Assembly (NCBI GenBank): GCA_947258565.1
Contig: CAMYJB010000009.1
Location: 32,947-96,946, forward strand
Length of the DNA: 64,000 bases
Direction of reading: 5' to 3'
Source of the DNA: an uncultured Woeseiaceae bacterium
Lineage (GTDB): Bacteria > Pseudomonadota > Gammaproteobacteria > Steroidobacterales > Woeseiaceae
In this document: piece by piece, positions 28,713 to 39,037 of the stretch
Position numbering within the stretch: position 1 is the stretch's first letter
Layout of the letters: each line of letters opens with the position of its first letter
The notes under the pieces: model-generated
Told to the model about the DNA's origin: nothing
Seen by the model: the letters and a program-made list of their open reading frames with translations, nothing else
The model's database searches: none
Position numbers and translations under genes: made by a program

Positions 28713-29368
28713 CAATGAGCCGGCAAATTGGCGGCAACCGGTTTGCCGACGACGTCCACGTCGTCCGGTACGACGAACTTGAAGCGTCCCGCATCGATTG
28801 GTTCGTTCACGGCGACGTTCTTCAGCACGACGACGGTCGTTTGTTCGAGGTTGTCGAAAAATACCATTCGGCCCAGCTGTCGATTGTAGAAGCCCAGCTC
28901 CACTCGCCGGAAGCCGCTGTCCGTATCGATCGGCACGAGCCTGACCCAGGTAAGCCCGCTCTCCTCGAAGCTGCCGTCGTACTCGAACTGCTCCATCGCC
29001 TCGCCCGAGCCACCGAGCAACAGGGCCGGTGTGTTTGCCAGCGCATCGACCTGCGGCTTGACGGTGACCTGTTCGAGATCAACGTCGTAGCTCCAGATAT
29101 TCGTGCCGTCAGCAATCAGCCATTGCTCGTACGGTTCGGCGTACACCCAGCGAAAACGGCCTGGTCGCTGGATCTCCAGGGTACCGGTAGTGGTCTCGAG
29201 TAAACGCCCGTCGGGGTCAATGAGAGATTGCTCGAAGTCGCCCGAAAACGTAACGACATCCGTTAGGAACGTATTGACCAGGGCCTCACCGTCGTCGCTG
29301 CCGGTCTCCGCAGCATGGGCCGCCGCGGCGAGCAGCAGTCCGGCAATCGATAGGCTAAGTCGTCTCAA
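28712..29368 (-). CDS. lolA: Outer-membrane lipoprotein carrier protein LolA
   Basis: Periplasmic chaperone of 218 residues that ferries lipoproteins from the LolCDE exporter to LolB. A signal peptide ends AAAAHA. Family blocks are FSGDFEQSLIDPDGRL, GTLEIQRPGRFRWVYAEPYE, DGTNIWSYDVDLEQVTVK and ANTPALLLGG. Six bases separate it from the ftsK stop upstream. The window encodes several lipoproteins, such as the Lpp-like protein, the lipocalin and two peptidases, that would use this route. Confidence 0.95.
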   Translation of the reverse strand: MRRLSLSIAGLLLAAAAHAAETGSDDGEALVNTFLTDVVTFSGDFEQSLIDPDGRLLETTTGTLEIQRPGRFRWVYAEPYEQWLIADGTNIWSYDVDLEQVTVKPQVDALANTPALLLGGSGEAMEQFEYDGSFEESGLTWVRLVPIDTDSGFRRVELGFYNRQLGRMVFFDNLEQTTVVVLKNVAVNEPIDAGRFKFVVPDDVDVVGKPVAANLPAH

Positions 29369-29374
29369 TGTTCA

Positions 29375-31696
29375 TCAGTCCTCGGCGGCGGCGGCCGGCA
29401 CCAGGATCTCGCGCGTGCCATTGGGCTGTAGCGGCCCGACGAGACCTGCTGCTTCCATCGATTCCACCATGCGTGCTGCGCGGTTGTAGCCGATCTTCAA
29501 ACGTCTTTGCACGCCCGAGATCGACGCCTTGCGCGTCTCCATGACGACCTGCACGGCCTGGTCGTAAAGCGGATCCTGTTCCGCATCCGCGCTGCCGAGC
29601 GGCGCCGGGTCGATTCCAGCCAGTCCTGGTGTTGGACCTTCCGGGCCCTCGAGAATTTCATCGATATAGCGCGGCGTGCCGCTCTTCTTCAGGTGCCGGA
29701 CCACGGAATGCACCTCGTGATCGGCGACGAACGCGCCGTGCACGCGAACCGGCATGGACGTTCCCGGCGGCAGGTACAGCATGTCGCCGTGGCCGAGCAG
29801 GTTCTCGGCGCCCTGCTGGTCCAGGATCGTGCGTGAATCGACCCTGGCCGACACCTGGAACGCGATGCGCGAGGGCACGTTCGCCTTGATCAGGCCGGTG
29901 ATCACATCGACGGAGGGGCGTTGTGTCGCGAGCAGCATGTGGATGCCTGACGCGCGCGCCTTCTGAGCGAGCCGCGCAATCAGCTCCTCGACCTTCTTGC
30001 CGACGATCATCATCATGTCGGCCAGCTCGTCGATGATGACGACGACGAACGGCAGCGGCGTAAGCGTCGGGTGCTCGACCGGTTTCTCCTCGTCCTCGAA
30101 CGGCGGCGGCGTGAACGAAGGGTCCTTGATGGGCTCGCCGGCGGCAATCGCCTCATTGACCTTGCGGTTGTAGCCGCCGATGTTGCGCACGCCGAGCGCA
30201 GCCATCAGCCGGTAGCGGCGGTCCATCTCGGCAACGCACCAGCGCAGCGCATTGGCCGCTTCCTTCATGTCCGTGACGACCGGCGTCAGCAGATGCGGAA
30301 TGCCCTCGTACACCGACAGTTCGAGCATCTTCGGGTCGATCATGATCAGGCGCACCTGTTCCGGGTGCGTCTTGTAGAGGATGGACAGCACCATCGCATT
30401 GATCGCGACCGATTTGCCGGAGCCGGTGGTGCCGGCGATCAGCAGGTGCGGCATGCGCGCGAGGTCGGCCACGACCGAGTTACCGCCAATGTCCTTGCCC
30501 AGCGCAAGCGTCAGCGGCGAGACGACCTTGTCGTACGCCTTCGACTTCAGGATTTCGCCGAGCGTTACGAGCTGCCGGTTTTCATTGGGGATCTCCAGGC
30601 CCACGAAAGACTTGCCGGGTATTACTTCGACGACGCGCACGCTGACCACGGACAGCGAGCGGGCCAGATCCTTGGCGAGATTGACGATCTGGCTCACCTT
30701 GACGCCGGGCGCCGGATCGAGCTCGAATCGTGTAATCACCGGGCCGGGCGATACCGATTTGACTTCGACTTCGATACCGAAGTCACGCAGTTTGAACTCG
30801 ACCAGCCGGGACATCGCCTCGAGCGACTCTTCCGAGTAGCCCTGCTTCTGCGCTGGCGGGTCGTCGAGCAGGGACAGCGGCGGCAGCTCACCCGCTGCCG
30901 GCGGATCGAACAGCGGCACCTGGCGCTCACGCTCTGCCCTCGCGCTGGGTTCGAGCGACGGCATCACGGGCTCGATTCGCGGCGGCGGGCGGCCGGCCGT
31001 ACGTTTCTTTTCGACCTCGATGATGTCCTGCCGCGCCGCCTGCTGCCGGCGGCCTTCGGCCCGGTCCTGAAGCTCGGCGAACTTGACCTGCCCTTTTTCA
31101 TAAGCCAGCAGGCACCAGTGGCCGACGCGGTCCATCACGCTGAACCAGGAAATGCCGAGGAACAACGAGATCGATGCAACCCAGAGCATGAACAGCAGCG
31201 TGCTGGCGCCGAGCAATTTCATGACGGATTCGAGACTGTGCCCGACGACCTGGCCGACGATACCGCCAGCCGTTTCATTGAACCCGGCCGGCGAAAAGTG
31301 CAGCGTCGACAGCGCGCAACTCGTGACCAGCGTCGCCAGGAAGCCGCCGAAGCGCAGCGCGAAGTCCATCCGCGTCAGCGCCTGCTGCGTCTTCTGCTCG
31401 CGGTAAAGCATCCAGCCCAGGTAGAAGACCATGACCGTGAACAGGTAGGCAGGACGACCGAAGAAATTGAACAGCAGGTCTGCGACCAGCGCCCCGACAC
31501 GGCCCACGCCGTTCTGGACGTCGGAGCTCGCCGTTGCCTGGCTGAAACCGGGATCCGCCGGATCGTAGGTGAACAGCGCAAACCAGAGAATGAATGCCAG
31601 CGCGCCAAAAACGTAAAGCGCTCCCTCGCGAAGTGCCCGATGCACTTGTGCGGACAAGCGGGATGCGGTCTGGGTGGATTTGCGGGCTTTTGCCAT
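29375..31696 (-). CDS. ftsK: DNA translocase FtsK
   Basis: Septal DNA pump of 773 residues that clears the closing division site and activates XerCD recombination. Four membrane segments fill the first 180 residues. A short charged linker follows, far shorter than in E. coli (1329 residues in total). The motor has Walker [13 protein letters not shown] near 420, Walker [13 protein letters not shown], and [15 protein letters not shown]. The C-terminal winged-helix gamma domain (about 705-765, [19 protein letters not shown]) reads KOPS sites. Divergent from trxB across 286 bases. Confidence 0.97.
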   Translation of the reverse strand: MAKARKSTQTASRLSAQVHRALREGALYVFGALAFILWFALFTYDPADPGFSQATASSDVQNGVGRVGALVADLLFNFFGRPAYLFTVMVFYLGWMLYREQKTQQALTRMDFALRFGGFLATLVTSCALSTLHFSPAGFNETAGGIVGQVVGHSLESVMKLLGASTLLFMLWVASISLFLGISWFSVMDRVGHWCLLAYEKGQVKFAELQDRAEGRRQQAARQDIIEVEKKRTAGRPPPRIEPVMPSLEPSARAERERQVPLFDPPAAGELPPLSLLDDPPAQKQGYSEESLEAMSRLVEFKLRDFGIEVEVKSVSPGPVITRFELDPAPGVKVSQIVNLAKDLARSLSVVSVRVVEVIPGKSFVGLEIPNENRQLVTLGEILKSKAYDKVVSPLTLALGKDIGGNSVVADLARMPHLLIAGTTGSGKSVAINAMVLSILYKTHPEQVRLIMIDPKMLELSVYEGIPHLLTPVVTDMKEAANALRWCVAEMDRRYRLMAALGVRNIGGYNRKVNEAIAAGEPIKDPSFTPPPFEDEEKPVEHPTLTPLPFVVVIIDELADMMMIVGKKVEELIARLAQKARASGIHMLLATQRPSVDVITGLIKANVPSRIAFQVSARVDSRTILDQQGAENLLGHGDMLYLPPGTSMPVRVHGAFVADHEVHSVVRHLKKSGTPRYIDEILEGPEGPTPGLAGIDPAPLGSADAEQDPLYDQAVQVVMETRKASISGVQRRLKIGYNRAARMVESMEAAGLVGPLQPNGTREILVPAAAAED

Positions 31697-31789
31697 AAAT
31701 AAGGTAAAATGTAACGAGTTGTTCTTAATCGTATGATTTTAAAGAACTATAACCGAATCGAAAACCAGTTTTGATGCGGCCGGCGCGAC

Positions 31790-31815
31790 GCGCGGCGTCG
31801 ATTGCGACGCCGCGC
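31790..31815. repeat. Perfect 11-base inverted repeat in the ftsK/trxB gap
   Basis: GCGCGGCGTCG, loop ATTG, then CGACGCCGCGC. It lies in the 286-base divergent region where lrp would sit in enterobacteria. No T run follows on either strand, so it is a hairpin or an operator-like palindrome rather than a clear terminator. Confidence 0.75.
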
Positions 31816-31952
31816 TGCCCCGTATCCGGCAGCGATTTTGGATGCTCACCCGTTCCGTTTTCCCTACACTAGCCCAAGACACGATCACGTCCGCCGACGA
31901 CCTTGAAAACCTGGTGGCGCAGCCGCAGGTCTGGTGGTCCTCGGTCGCCTGA

Positions 31953-32975
<1,023 letters not shown>

Positions 32976-32990
32976 TCAGCCGACCGGAGA

Positions 32991-34139
32991 ATGCGGCTAA
33001 CCGTCCACGACGCCATCGCCGACATCGCGCCGGATGCGTGGAACGCCCTCGCAGGCGATGCCTTTCCCTTCCTGCGCCACGAATTCCTGCTGGCCGCGGA
33101 GCAGACCGGCTGCGTGTCCGAGGATGCGGGCTGGGCGCCACGACACCTTACGCTCGAACGTGATGGCCGACTGCTCGGAGCCATGCCGCTCTACCAGAAG
33201 GAGCACTCGTGGGGCGAATTCGTTTTCGACTGGGCCTGGGCACGCGCCTACGAACAGGCGGGACTCAGTTACTACCCGAAACTCGTCTCGGCGGTACCGT
33301 TCACACCGGCACCGAGCCCGAGGTTGCTGCTTGCCGACGCAGACGACAAAGATACCGCCCGTGCACTCATCGGAGGCGCGATAAAGCTCGCGGAGCGCAC
33401 GGCATGTTCATCGTTGCACGTGCTCTTCCCGCTCGAAGACGAACTGCCGCTGTTCCGTGAGACGGGGCTGCGCGTGCGCAAGGACTGCCAGTTTCACTGG
33501 CGCAACCGCAACTACGCGGATTTCGACCAGTTCCTCAAAACATTCAACGCGTCAAAGCGCAAAAAGGCCCGCCGTGACCGGCGCCGCGTCAGCGAGGCCG
33601 GCATTCGGTTTCGACGACTGAAAGGCGCCGACCTCGACATTCGCACATGGGAGCAGGTCTACAGGCTGATCAGTCTTACCTTCATGCGCCGGGGTTCATT
33701 GCCCTACTACAACCTGGACTTCTTCCTGCAAATCGGCGCGGCGCTGCCCGACAATATTCTCATCATCCTTGCGGAGCAGCAGGATGCGCCGATAGCCGCT
33801 GCGGTCTTCTACGAAAGCCCGACCACGCTTTACGGCCGCTACTGGGGCAGCGACGGCCAGCACAATGCGCTGCATTTCGAGACCTGCTACTACCAGGGAA
33901 TAGACTACTGCATCGAAAAGGGACTGCAGCTGTTCGAGCCCGGCACGCAGGGCGAACACAAGATAAGCCGCGGCTTCGCTCCGGCAACGACGTGGTCAGC
34001 GCACTGGCTTGCACATCCGCAATTCCTCGCGGCGATCGAGAATTACCTGGAGGAGGAAATGCGCTACGTCGATCGCTACATCGACGCAGTCGACGCGCGC
34101 AGCCCCTACCGCGACGAAGATTCCGGAGAAACGCCTTGA
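32991..34139 (+). CDS. COG3146 GNAT-type acyltransferase (peptidogalycan biosynthesis-like)
   Basis: A 382-residue protein of the COG3146/DUF482 family, a doubled GNAT fold related to FemABX transferases. Recognisable segments are PFLRHEFLLAAEQTGC, LYQKEHSWGEFVFDWAWA, KRKKARRDRRRVSEAGI and LFEPGTQGEHKISRGF, with HWLAHP near the end. The substrate is unproven. The gene lies 15 bases after trxB and its stop overlaps the aat start as TTGA, so it is in the trxB-aat operon where other gammaproteobacteria carry cydDC or bpt. Confidence 0.85.
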   Translation: MRLTVHDAIADIAPDAWNALAGDAFPFLRHEFLLAAEQTGCVSEDAGWAPRHLTLERDGRLLGAMPLYQKEHSWGEFVFDWAWARAYEQAGLSYYPKLVSAVPFTPAPSPRLLLADADDKDTARALIGGAIKLAERTACSSLHVLFPLEDELPLFRETGLRVRKDCQFHWRNRNYADFDQFLKTFNASKRKKARRDRRRVSEAGIRFRRLKGADLDIRTWEQVYRLISLTFMRRGSLPYYNLDFFLQIGAALPDNILIILAEQQDAPIAAAVFYESPTTLYGRYWGSDGQHNALHFETCYYQGIDYCIEKGLQLFEPGTQGEHKISRGFAPATTWSAHWLAHPQFLAAIENYLEEEMRYVDRYIDAVDARSPYRDEDSGETP

Positions 34140-34894
34140 GCGGCAACACCCGCATAGCGTGGATCTCCGCCAACGATCCGCCGGAAGCATTTCCTGACAT
34201 CGGCCGTGCGATGCGCGAACCCGACGGATTGCTTGCAGCCGGCGGCGACCTCAGCAGCCCCAGGCTGCTCGCTGCCTACCGGCTGGGCATTTTCCCGTGG
34301 TTCGATGAGGGACAACCGATCCTGTGGTGGTCGCCGGATCCGCGCTGCGTCCTGGTTCCGGGCGAATTTCACGTGTCGCGGCGTCTTCGTCGCGAGCTGC
34401 GTCGCTCCGACGCGGACATCCGCTTCAACACGTGCTTTGCCGAGGTTATCGCCCGGTGTGCGGATCCCCGCCCGGGACAATACGGCACATGGATAACCCG
34501 GGAGATGATTGCCGCATACGCGCGTCTTCACGCCGACGGCTGGGCACATTCGATCGAGGTATGGCAGGGCGGCGCGCTTGTCGGTGGTCTCTACGGTCTA
34601 GCGATGGGCCGGGTATTCTTCGGTGAATCCATGTTCAGCGGGCAGAGCAACGCATCGAAGTACGCGCTCTACGCGCTATCGCAATACCTGCAGGCACACG
34701 AATTCGCCCTGATCGACTGCCAGGTGCTCTCTCACCACCTGACAACACTGGGCGCGAAGCTCCTGCCACGCGCCGACTTCGCCGCCATCCTGAAAACCGC
34801 CTGTGAAACTCCCGAGCGCTTCGGCGCATGGCCTGCCGACCCGCTTCCGGTCAGCGAAATTGACGCCGTCTGCGGGACCGCCGCATTGCAATAA
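34136..34894 (+). CDS. aat: Leucyl/phenylalanyl-tRNA--protein transferase
   Basis: Attaches Leu or Phe from tRNA to proteins with N-terminal Arg or Lys, creating N-degrons read by ClpS. The product is 252 residues. Typical blocks are [65 protein letters not shown] and FGESMFS. The start is TTG within the previous stop, preceded by GGAG at eight bases; the open frame extends upstream in the wrong phase of the neighbouring gene. ClpS and ClpA are encoded just downstream on the other strand. Confidence 0.95.
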   Translation: MSGNTRIAWISANDPPEAFPDIGRAMREPDGLLAAGGDLSSPRLLAAYRLGIFPWFDEGQPILWWSPDPRCVLVPGEFHVSRRLRRELRRSDADIRFNTCFAEVIARCADPRPGQYGTWITREMIAAYARLHADGWAHSIEVWQGGALVGGLYGLAMGRVFFGESMFSGQSNASKYALYALSQYLQAHEFALIDCQVLSHHLTTLGAKLLPRADFAAILKTACETPERFGAWPADPLPVSEIDAVCGTAALQ

Positions 34895-34947
34895 CGCGGC
34901 CATTTCTGCACAATTCGCGGGCTTTAGGAAACAGAGACAGGGAACCC

Positions 34948-35166
34948 TTGGCCAAAGAAGAAGCCATTCAGATGGAAGGCGTCGTCACCGAGACACTGCC
35001 AAACACGACGTTTCGCGTCGAACTCGAAAACGGTCACGTCGTCACCGCGCACATATCGGGCAAAATGCGCAAGAATTACATTCGTATCCTGACGGGCGAC
35101 AAGGTCACCGTCGAACTGACTCCTTACGATCTCAGCAAGGGTCGTATCGTCTATCGCGGTCGCTAA
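34948..35166 (+). CDS. infA: Translation initiation factor IF-1
   Basis: A 72-residue OB-fold protein that binds the ribosomal A site during initiation. The sequence [18 protein letters not shown] to [11 protein letters not shown] covers the full family length. The start codon is TTG, with ACAGGGAA upstream, which is unusual for so abundant a protein. It follows aat by 53 bases, as in many gammaproteobacteria, and converges with clpA. Confidence 0.97.
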   Translation: MAKEEAIQMEGVVTETLPNTTFRVELENGHVVTAHISGKMRKNYIRILTGDKVTVELTPYDLSKGRIVYRGR

Positions 35167-35176
35167 GCCGGGCCGG

Positions 35177-37453
35177 TCAATCCTCTTCCGACAGGTGCTC
35201 GAGTTCCTTCACGGCGGACTCGGGCGACAGTTTCAGTTCGTCGTCGTCGCCCACCGTCACCCGCACGTGGCCGCCCTCCGCGAGACTGCCGAACAATAGC
35301 TCGTCCGCGAGCGGGCGCTTGATGTGCTCCTGGATCACCCTGGCCATCGGGCGCGCACCCATCTGCTCGTCATAACCGCGTTCGGCGATCCAGTCGCGGG
35401 CCGCGTCGTCGAGTTCGATCGTTACATTGTTGGAGCCGAGTTTCGCTTCCAGTTCCACGATCAGTTTGTCGACCACACGCTTGATCGAGCCGATATCGAG
35501 GGACGCGAACTGGATGATCGCGTCCAGCCGGTTGCGAAACTCCGGCGTGAAACTCTTCTGGATAACCGACATGCCGTCGCTGCTGTGATCCTGCTGCGTG
35601 AATCCGATCGACGCGCGGCTCATCTCCTGCGCGCCGGCATTGGTCGTCATTACCAGCACAACGTTGCGGAAATCAGCCTTCCTGCCGTTGTTGTCCGTCA
35701 GTGTGCCGTGGTCCATGACCTGCAGCAGAAGGTTGAAAACTTCGGGGTGCGCTTTTTCGATTTCGTCGAGCAGAACAACGGCGTGCGGATTCTTGGTGAC
35801 TGCCTCGGTCAGCAAACCTCCCTGGTCGAAGCCGACATACCCGGGCGGCGCGCCTATCAGGCGCGACACCGTGTGGCGTTCCATGTACTCCGACATGTCG
35901 AAGCGAATGAGTTCGACACCCATAATCATGGCGAGCTGCCGCGTTACCTCGGTCTTGCCGACGCCGGTCGGGCCGGCAAACAGGAACATGCCGATCGGCT
36001 TGTCTTCCTCGCGTAGCCCGGAACGCGACATCTTGATCGCGGAACTCAGTGCCTCGATCGCCTGGTCCTGGCCGAAGATGGTCAGCTTGAGATCGCGCTC
36101 GAGGGTCCGCAGAGATTTCCGATCGGACGCCGAGACGCTCTTGGCCGGTATTCGTGCCATCTTCGCGACAATGTTCTCGACCATTTCGACGTTAACCCTG
36201 TCGCCGCGCTCCCCTACCGGCTGCAGCCGCAGATTGGCTCCTGCTTCATCGATAACGTCGATGGCCTTGTCGGGCAGTCGCCGGTCGTTTATGTGGCGTG
36301 CCGAAAGTTCCGCCGCGGCATCGAGCGCGTCCGTGTCATAGTGCACGCCATGGTGTTCCTCGAAACGGGACTTGAGCCCGTGCAGGATTGCTATCGTCTC
36401 TTCGATGCTCGGCTCGGGGACGTCGATCTTCTGGAAGCGCCTCGCAAGTGCGTGGTCCTTCTCGAAGATACCGCGGTACTCCTCGTAGGTCGTCGAACCA
36501 ATGCAGCGAATCTCGCCATTTGCCAGTACGGGCTTGATCAGGTTGCTGGCATCCATGACGCCGCCCGACGCGGCGCCGGCACCGATGACGGTGTGAATCT
36601 CGTCAATGAACAGGATTGCGCCGGGGTCCTTCTGTACTTCCTTGATCACGCCCTTGAGGCGCTTCTCGAAATCGCCACGGTACTTGGTGCCCGCGATCAG
36701 CGTCCCCATGTCGAGCGCATAGATCGTCGCGTCCCGGAGCACCTCGGGTACACGTTCCTCGGTGATCATTCGCGCCAGGCCTTCCGCAAGCGCTGTCTTG
36801 CCGACACCGGCATCACCGACGTAGAGCGGGTTGTTCTTCCGGCGGCGGCAGAGAATCTGCACCGTCCTCTCGATCTCTATCTCGCGGCCGATCAACGGGT
36901 CGATCTTGCCGTCGATGGCGAGCTGGTTGAGGTTCGTCGCGTAGCGCTCGAGCGGCGATGCCTCCGCTTCCGTCTCCGTTTCCAGTGATGGCTCCTGCTC
37001 CTCGCTGTTCCCTTCACCCGGAAGCTGCGGCATACCGTGGGAGATGAAGTTCACGACATCCAGGCGCGTAATATCCTGCAGGTTCAGGAAATACACCGCC
37101 TGTGACTGTTTTTCACTGAAAATCGCGACGAGCACGTTGCTGCCCGTCACCTCTTTTTTGCCACTCGACTGCACGTGGAAGACCGCGCGTTGCAGCACCC
37201 GCTGGAATCCCAGCGTCGGCTGCACGTCGGTGTCATCATCCTGAGCGAGCAGCGGCGTCTGCTCCTCGATGAACTCGGTCAACTGCCGCCGCAATTCCGT
37301 GATGTTCGAATTACACGCCTTGAGAATCTCGTGAACCCGCGGAATATCCAACAGCGCAAGCAACAGGTGCTCGACCGTCATAAATTCATGACGTTGATCG
37401 CGCGCCCTCTGGAACGCCTCATTCAGACAAAATTCTAGCTCACTGCTCAACAT
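35177..37453 (-). CDS. clpA: ATP-dependent Clp protease ATP-binding subunit ClpA
   Basis: Hexameric unfoldase of 758 residues that feeds ClpP, matching E. coli length. The N-domain (1-145) is the ClpS docking part. The two AAA+ modules have Walker [10 protein letters not shown] near 215 and [10 protein letters not shown] near 495. Walker B sites are [14 protein letters not shown] and [14 protein letters not shown], and [18 protein letters not shown] is a pore loop region. It follows clpS by 19 bases on the same strand. Confidence 0.97.
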   Translation of the reverse strand: MLSSELEFCLNEAFQRARDQRHEFMTVEHLLLALLDIPRVHEILKACNSNITELRRQLTEFIEEQTPLLAQDDDTDVQPTLGFQRVLQRAVFHVQSSGKKEVTGSNVLVAIFSEKQSQAVYFLNLQDITRLDVVNFISHGMPQLPGEGNSEEQEPSLETETEAEASPLERYATNLNQLAIDGKIDPLIGREIEIERTVQILCRRRKNNPLYVGDAGVGKTALAEGLARMITEERVPEVLRDATIYALDMGTLIAGTKYRGDFEKRLKGVIKEVQKDPGAILFIDEIHTVIGAGAASGGVMDASNLIKPVLANGEIRCIGSTTYEEYRGIFEKDHALARRFQKIDVPEPSIEETIAILHGLKSRFEEHHGVHYDTDALDAAAELSARHINDRRLPDKAIDVIDEAGANLRLQPVGERGDRVNVEMVENIVAKMARIPAKSVSASDRKSLRTLERDLKLTIFGQDQAIEALSSAIKMSRSGLREEDKPIGMFLFAGPTGVGKTEVTRQLAMIMGVELIRFDMSEYMERHTVSRLIGAPPGYVGFDQGGLLTEAVTKNPHAVVLLDEIEKAHPEVFNLLLQVMDHGTLTDNNGRKADFRNVVLVMTTNAGAQEMSRASIGFTQQDHSSDGMSVIQKSFTPEFRNRLDAIIQFASLDIGSIKRVVDKLIVELEAKLGSNNVTIELDDAARDWIAERGYDEQMGARPMARVIQEHIKRPLADELLFGSLAEGGHVRVTVGDDDELKLSPESAVKELEHLSEED

Positions 37454-37472
37454 ATCCGGGTGCCGGCTCCTG

Positions 37473-37802
37473 TTATGACTCTTCCATGGTGCACAGCAAT
37501 GGATGCTGATGTTGCTGCGCCAAACCCATGACCTGCGCGACCTTGGTCTCCGCTATTTCGAAATTGTACACGCCGCAGATGCCTTTGCCTTTCGTATGTA
37601 CTTCCAGCATGACCTGCGTCGCACGCGTCCGCTCCATACCGAATATGGACTCCAGGATATTGACGACAAATTCCATCGGCGTGTAGTCGTCATTGATAAG
37701 GACGACACGATACAACGGCGGCTCCTTGATCTCCGGCTTTGCTTCCTCGACCGCGAGGTCGACGTTCGGGCCTCGTTCAGTGTCGGTACGTCGTTCGCCC
37801 AT
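37473..37802 (-). CDS. clpS: ATP-dependent Clp protease adaptor ClpS
   Basis: N-recognin of 109 residues that hands proteins with N-terminal Leu, Phe, Tyr or Trp to ClpA. The core is [17 protein letters not shown], with the Asn-Asp-Asp-Tyr-Thr N-degron pocket, and [17 protein letters not shown] flexible 30-residue tail precedes it. A perfect -10 box TATAAT lies on the minus strand at 37892-37887, about 85 bases upstream, though its -35 is poor. Confidence 0.96.
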   Translation of the reverse strand: MGERRTDTERGPNVDLAVEEAKPEIKEPPLYRVVLINDDYTPMEFVVNILESIFGMERTRATQVMLEVHTKGKGICGVYNFEIAETKVAQVMGLAQQHQHPLLCTMEES

Positions 37803-38104
37803 CGGTCCTGTTTTCCGTCTCCAATTCAGTCAGTTTCTGCAAAATCGGGCCGGACATTGTCGTGCCGGCCCGGCCATCTACGGGTTATTATATATGGGCC
37901 TCGGGCGCTGATTTCATCGTGGTTCGCAGAATTTGCAACCCAATCTCCGTGCGGAAATCGATTTTTGTTAATCAAGTATTGGTATATTATTGGCAAATAT
38001 AGGATTTTTGCTGCCTCAGCCCTTGTTTAAAAGGCCTCGACCCGTATCATCATCGCGCTGCGTTAATGTAAGACAGATCAGGAAAGGACGAACCCGGACT
38101 CTGC
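37803..38104. other. AT-rich divergent promoter region of clpS and gspC
   Basis: About 300 bases, clearly richer in A and T than their surroundings (for example 37960-38010). A minus-strand TATAAT at 37892-37887 may serve clpS. On the plus strand several TATATT/TATAGG-like boxes occur near 37980-38000, but none has a good -35 at the right distance. No ORF or RNA gene is evident. Confidence 0.5.
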
Positions 38105-39037
38105 ATGGCCACTGAAGCGAAATGGTCCGATTTTACGAGCCTGGACGGCGCCCGCACGCTGGCGGCCGCCAGCCGGCTGTTGCCGCCGTGGGTGGCGCTG
38201 CTGCTGGTCATCGCAATCGGCTGGCAGCTGGCCAACATTATCTGGACGCTGATACCGGGCCCGGCCGCCGGTGACGCGATCGTCGTGCCCGCCGGCCAGC
38301 TTGTTCCGGGCAGGTCCGGTCCGCAAATGGCCGATGTCCAGGCAATCGCCGCGGTCCATCTCTTCGGCGAGGCCGACGCCGACGACGCTGCACCGGTCGT
38401 TCCCGAGATATCGGACGAAGACCTCGAGGATACGCGTCTCTCCGACCTCGAGTTGAAAGGCACCATCGCGTCGCCGGAACCGGCGATGTCCGCGGCGATC
38501 ATTACCGACGGCAGGAACGAGGAGAAGGTATACCTCATAGGCGACCCGATCGCATCCAGCGCCAAGCTGCATGCGGTGTACACGGACCGGGTTGTGCTAA
38601 ACGAGAACGGCCGCCTGACCAACCTGCGGCTGCCGGAAGAGTACAAAGAGGTCACGACCGCACCGGTGCGGCGCACGACGACGCAGCGGCGCAGCGCGCC
38701 GCCCAGGCAGAGCATCCAGTCCGTCGTATCACAGAACGTAGCAAGACTCGCCGACGTCATCCGCCCGACGCCCTACTTCGTCAACGGGCAGCAGCAGGGC
38801 TACCGCGTGTATCCCGGACGTGATCGGCGCCAGTTTGCCGCGCTGGGACTCCGGCCGGGTGATCTCATCAAGGACATCGATGGCCAGTCATTGACCGATC
38901 CCACGCAGGCCATGCAGATATTCCAGTCGCTGGGTACGGCGAGCCAGGTCTCTGTCACGGTCGAGCGTAACGGCCAGCCCGAAGTCATCGTTCTGAAAAC
39001 CGATCAACTCAATCTTGGGGAAGACGAAACCGAATGA
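38105..39037 (+). CDS. gspC: Type II secretion system protein GspC
   Basis: Inner-membrane clamp of 310 residues linking the secretin to the assembly platform. A single membrane helix (about 25-50, PPWVALLLVIAIGWQLANII) is followed by the homology region (VQAIAAVHLFGEA, SDLELKGTIASPEPAMSAAI) that binds GspD. A C-terminal PDZ-like domain (about 220-300) has GYRVYPGRDRRQFAALGLRP and GDLIKDIDGQSL. Its stop overlaps gspD by four bases. Confidence 0.93.
   Translation: MATEAKWSDFTSLDGARTLAAASRLLPPWVALLLVIAIGWQLANIIWTLIPGPAAGDAIVVPAGQLVPGRSGPQMADVQAIAAVHLFGEADADDAAPVVPEISDEDLEDTRLSDLELKGTIASPEPAMSAAIITDGRNEEKVYLIGDPIASSAKLHAVYTDRVVLNENGRLTNLRLPEEYKEVTTAPVRRTTTQRRSAPPRQSIQSVVSQNVARLADVIRPTPYFVNGQQQGYRVYPGRDRRQFAALGLRPGDLIKDIDGQSLTDPTQAMQIFQSLGTASQVSVTVERNGQPEVIVLKTDQLNLGEDETE

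Noticed and set aside
30071..31702. Long plus-strand open frame (543 codons) opposite ftsK
   Set aside because: Its residues are low-complexity, rich in R, H and Q, and mirror the ftsK codons. FtsK on the other strand has all its motifs.
31842..31952. 36-codon frame before trxB as a leader-peptide gene
   Set aside because: No ribosome site and no attenuator-like T-run hairpin after it; kept only as part of a finding on the gap.
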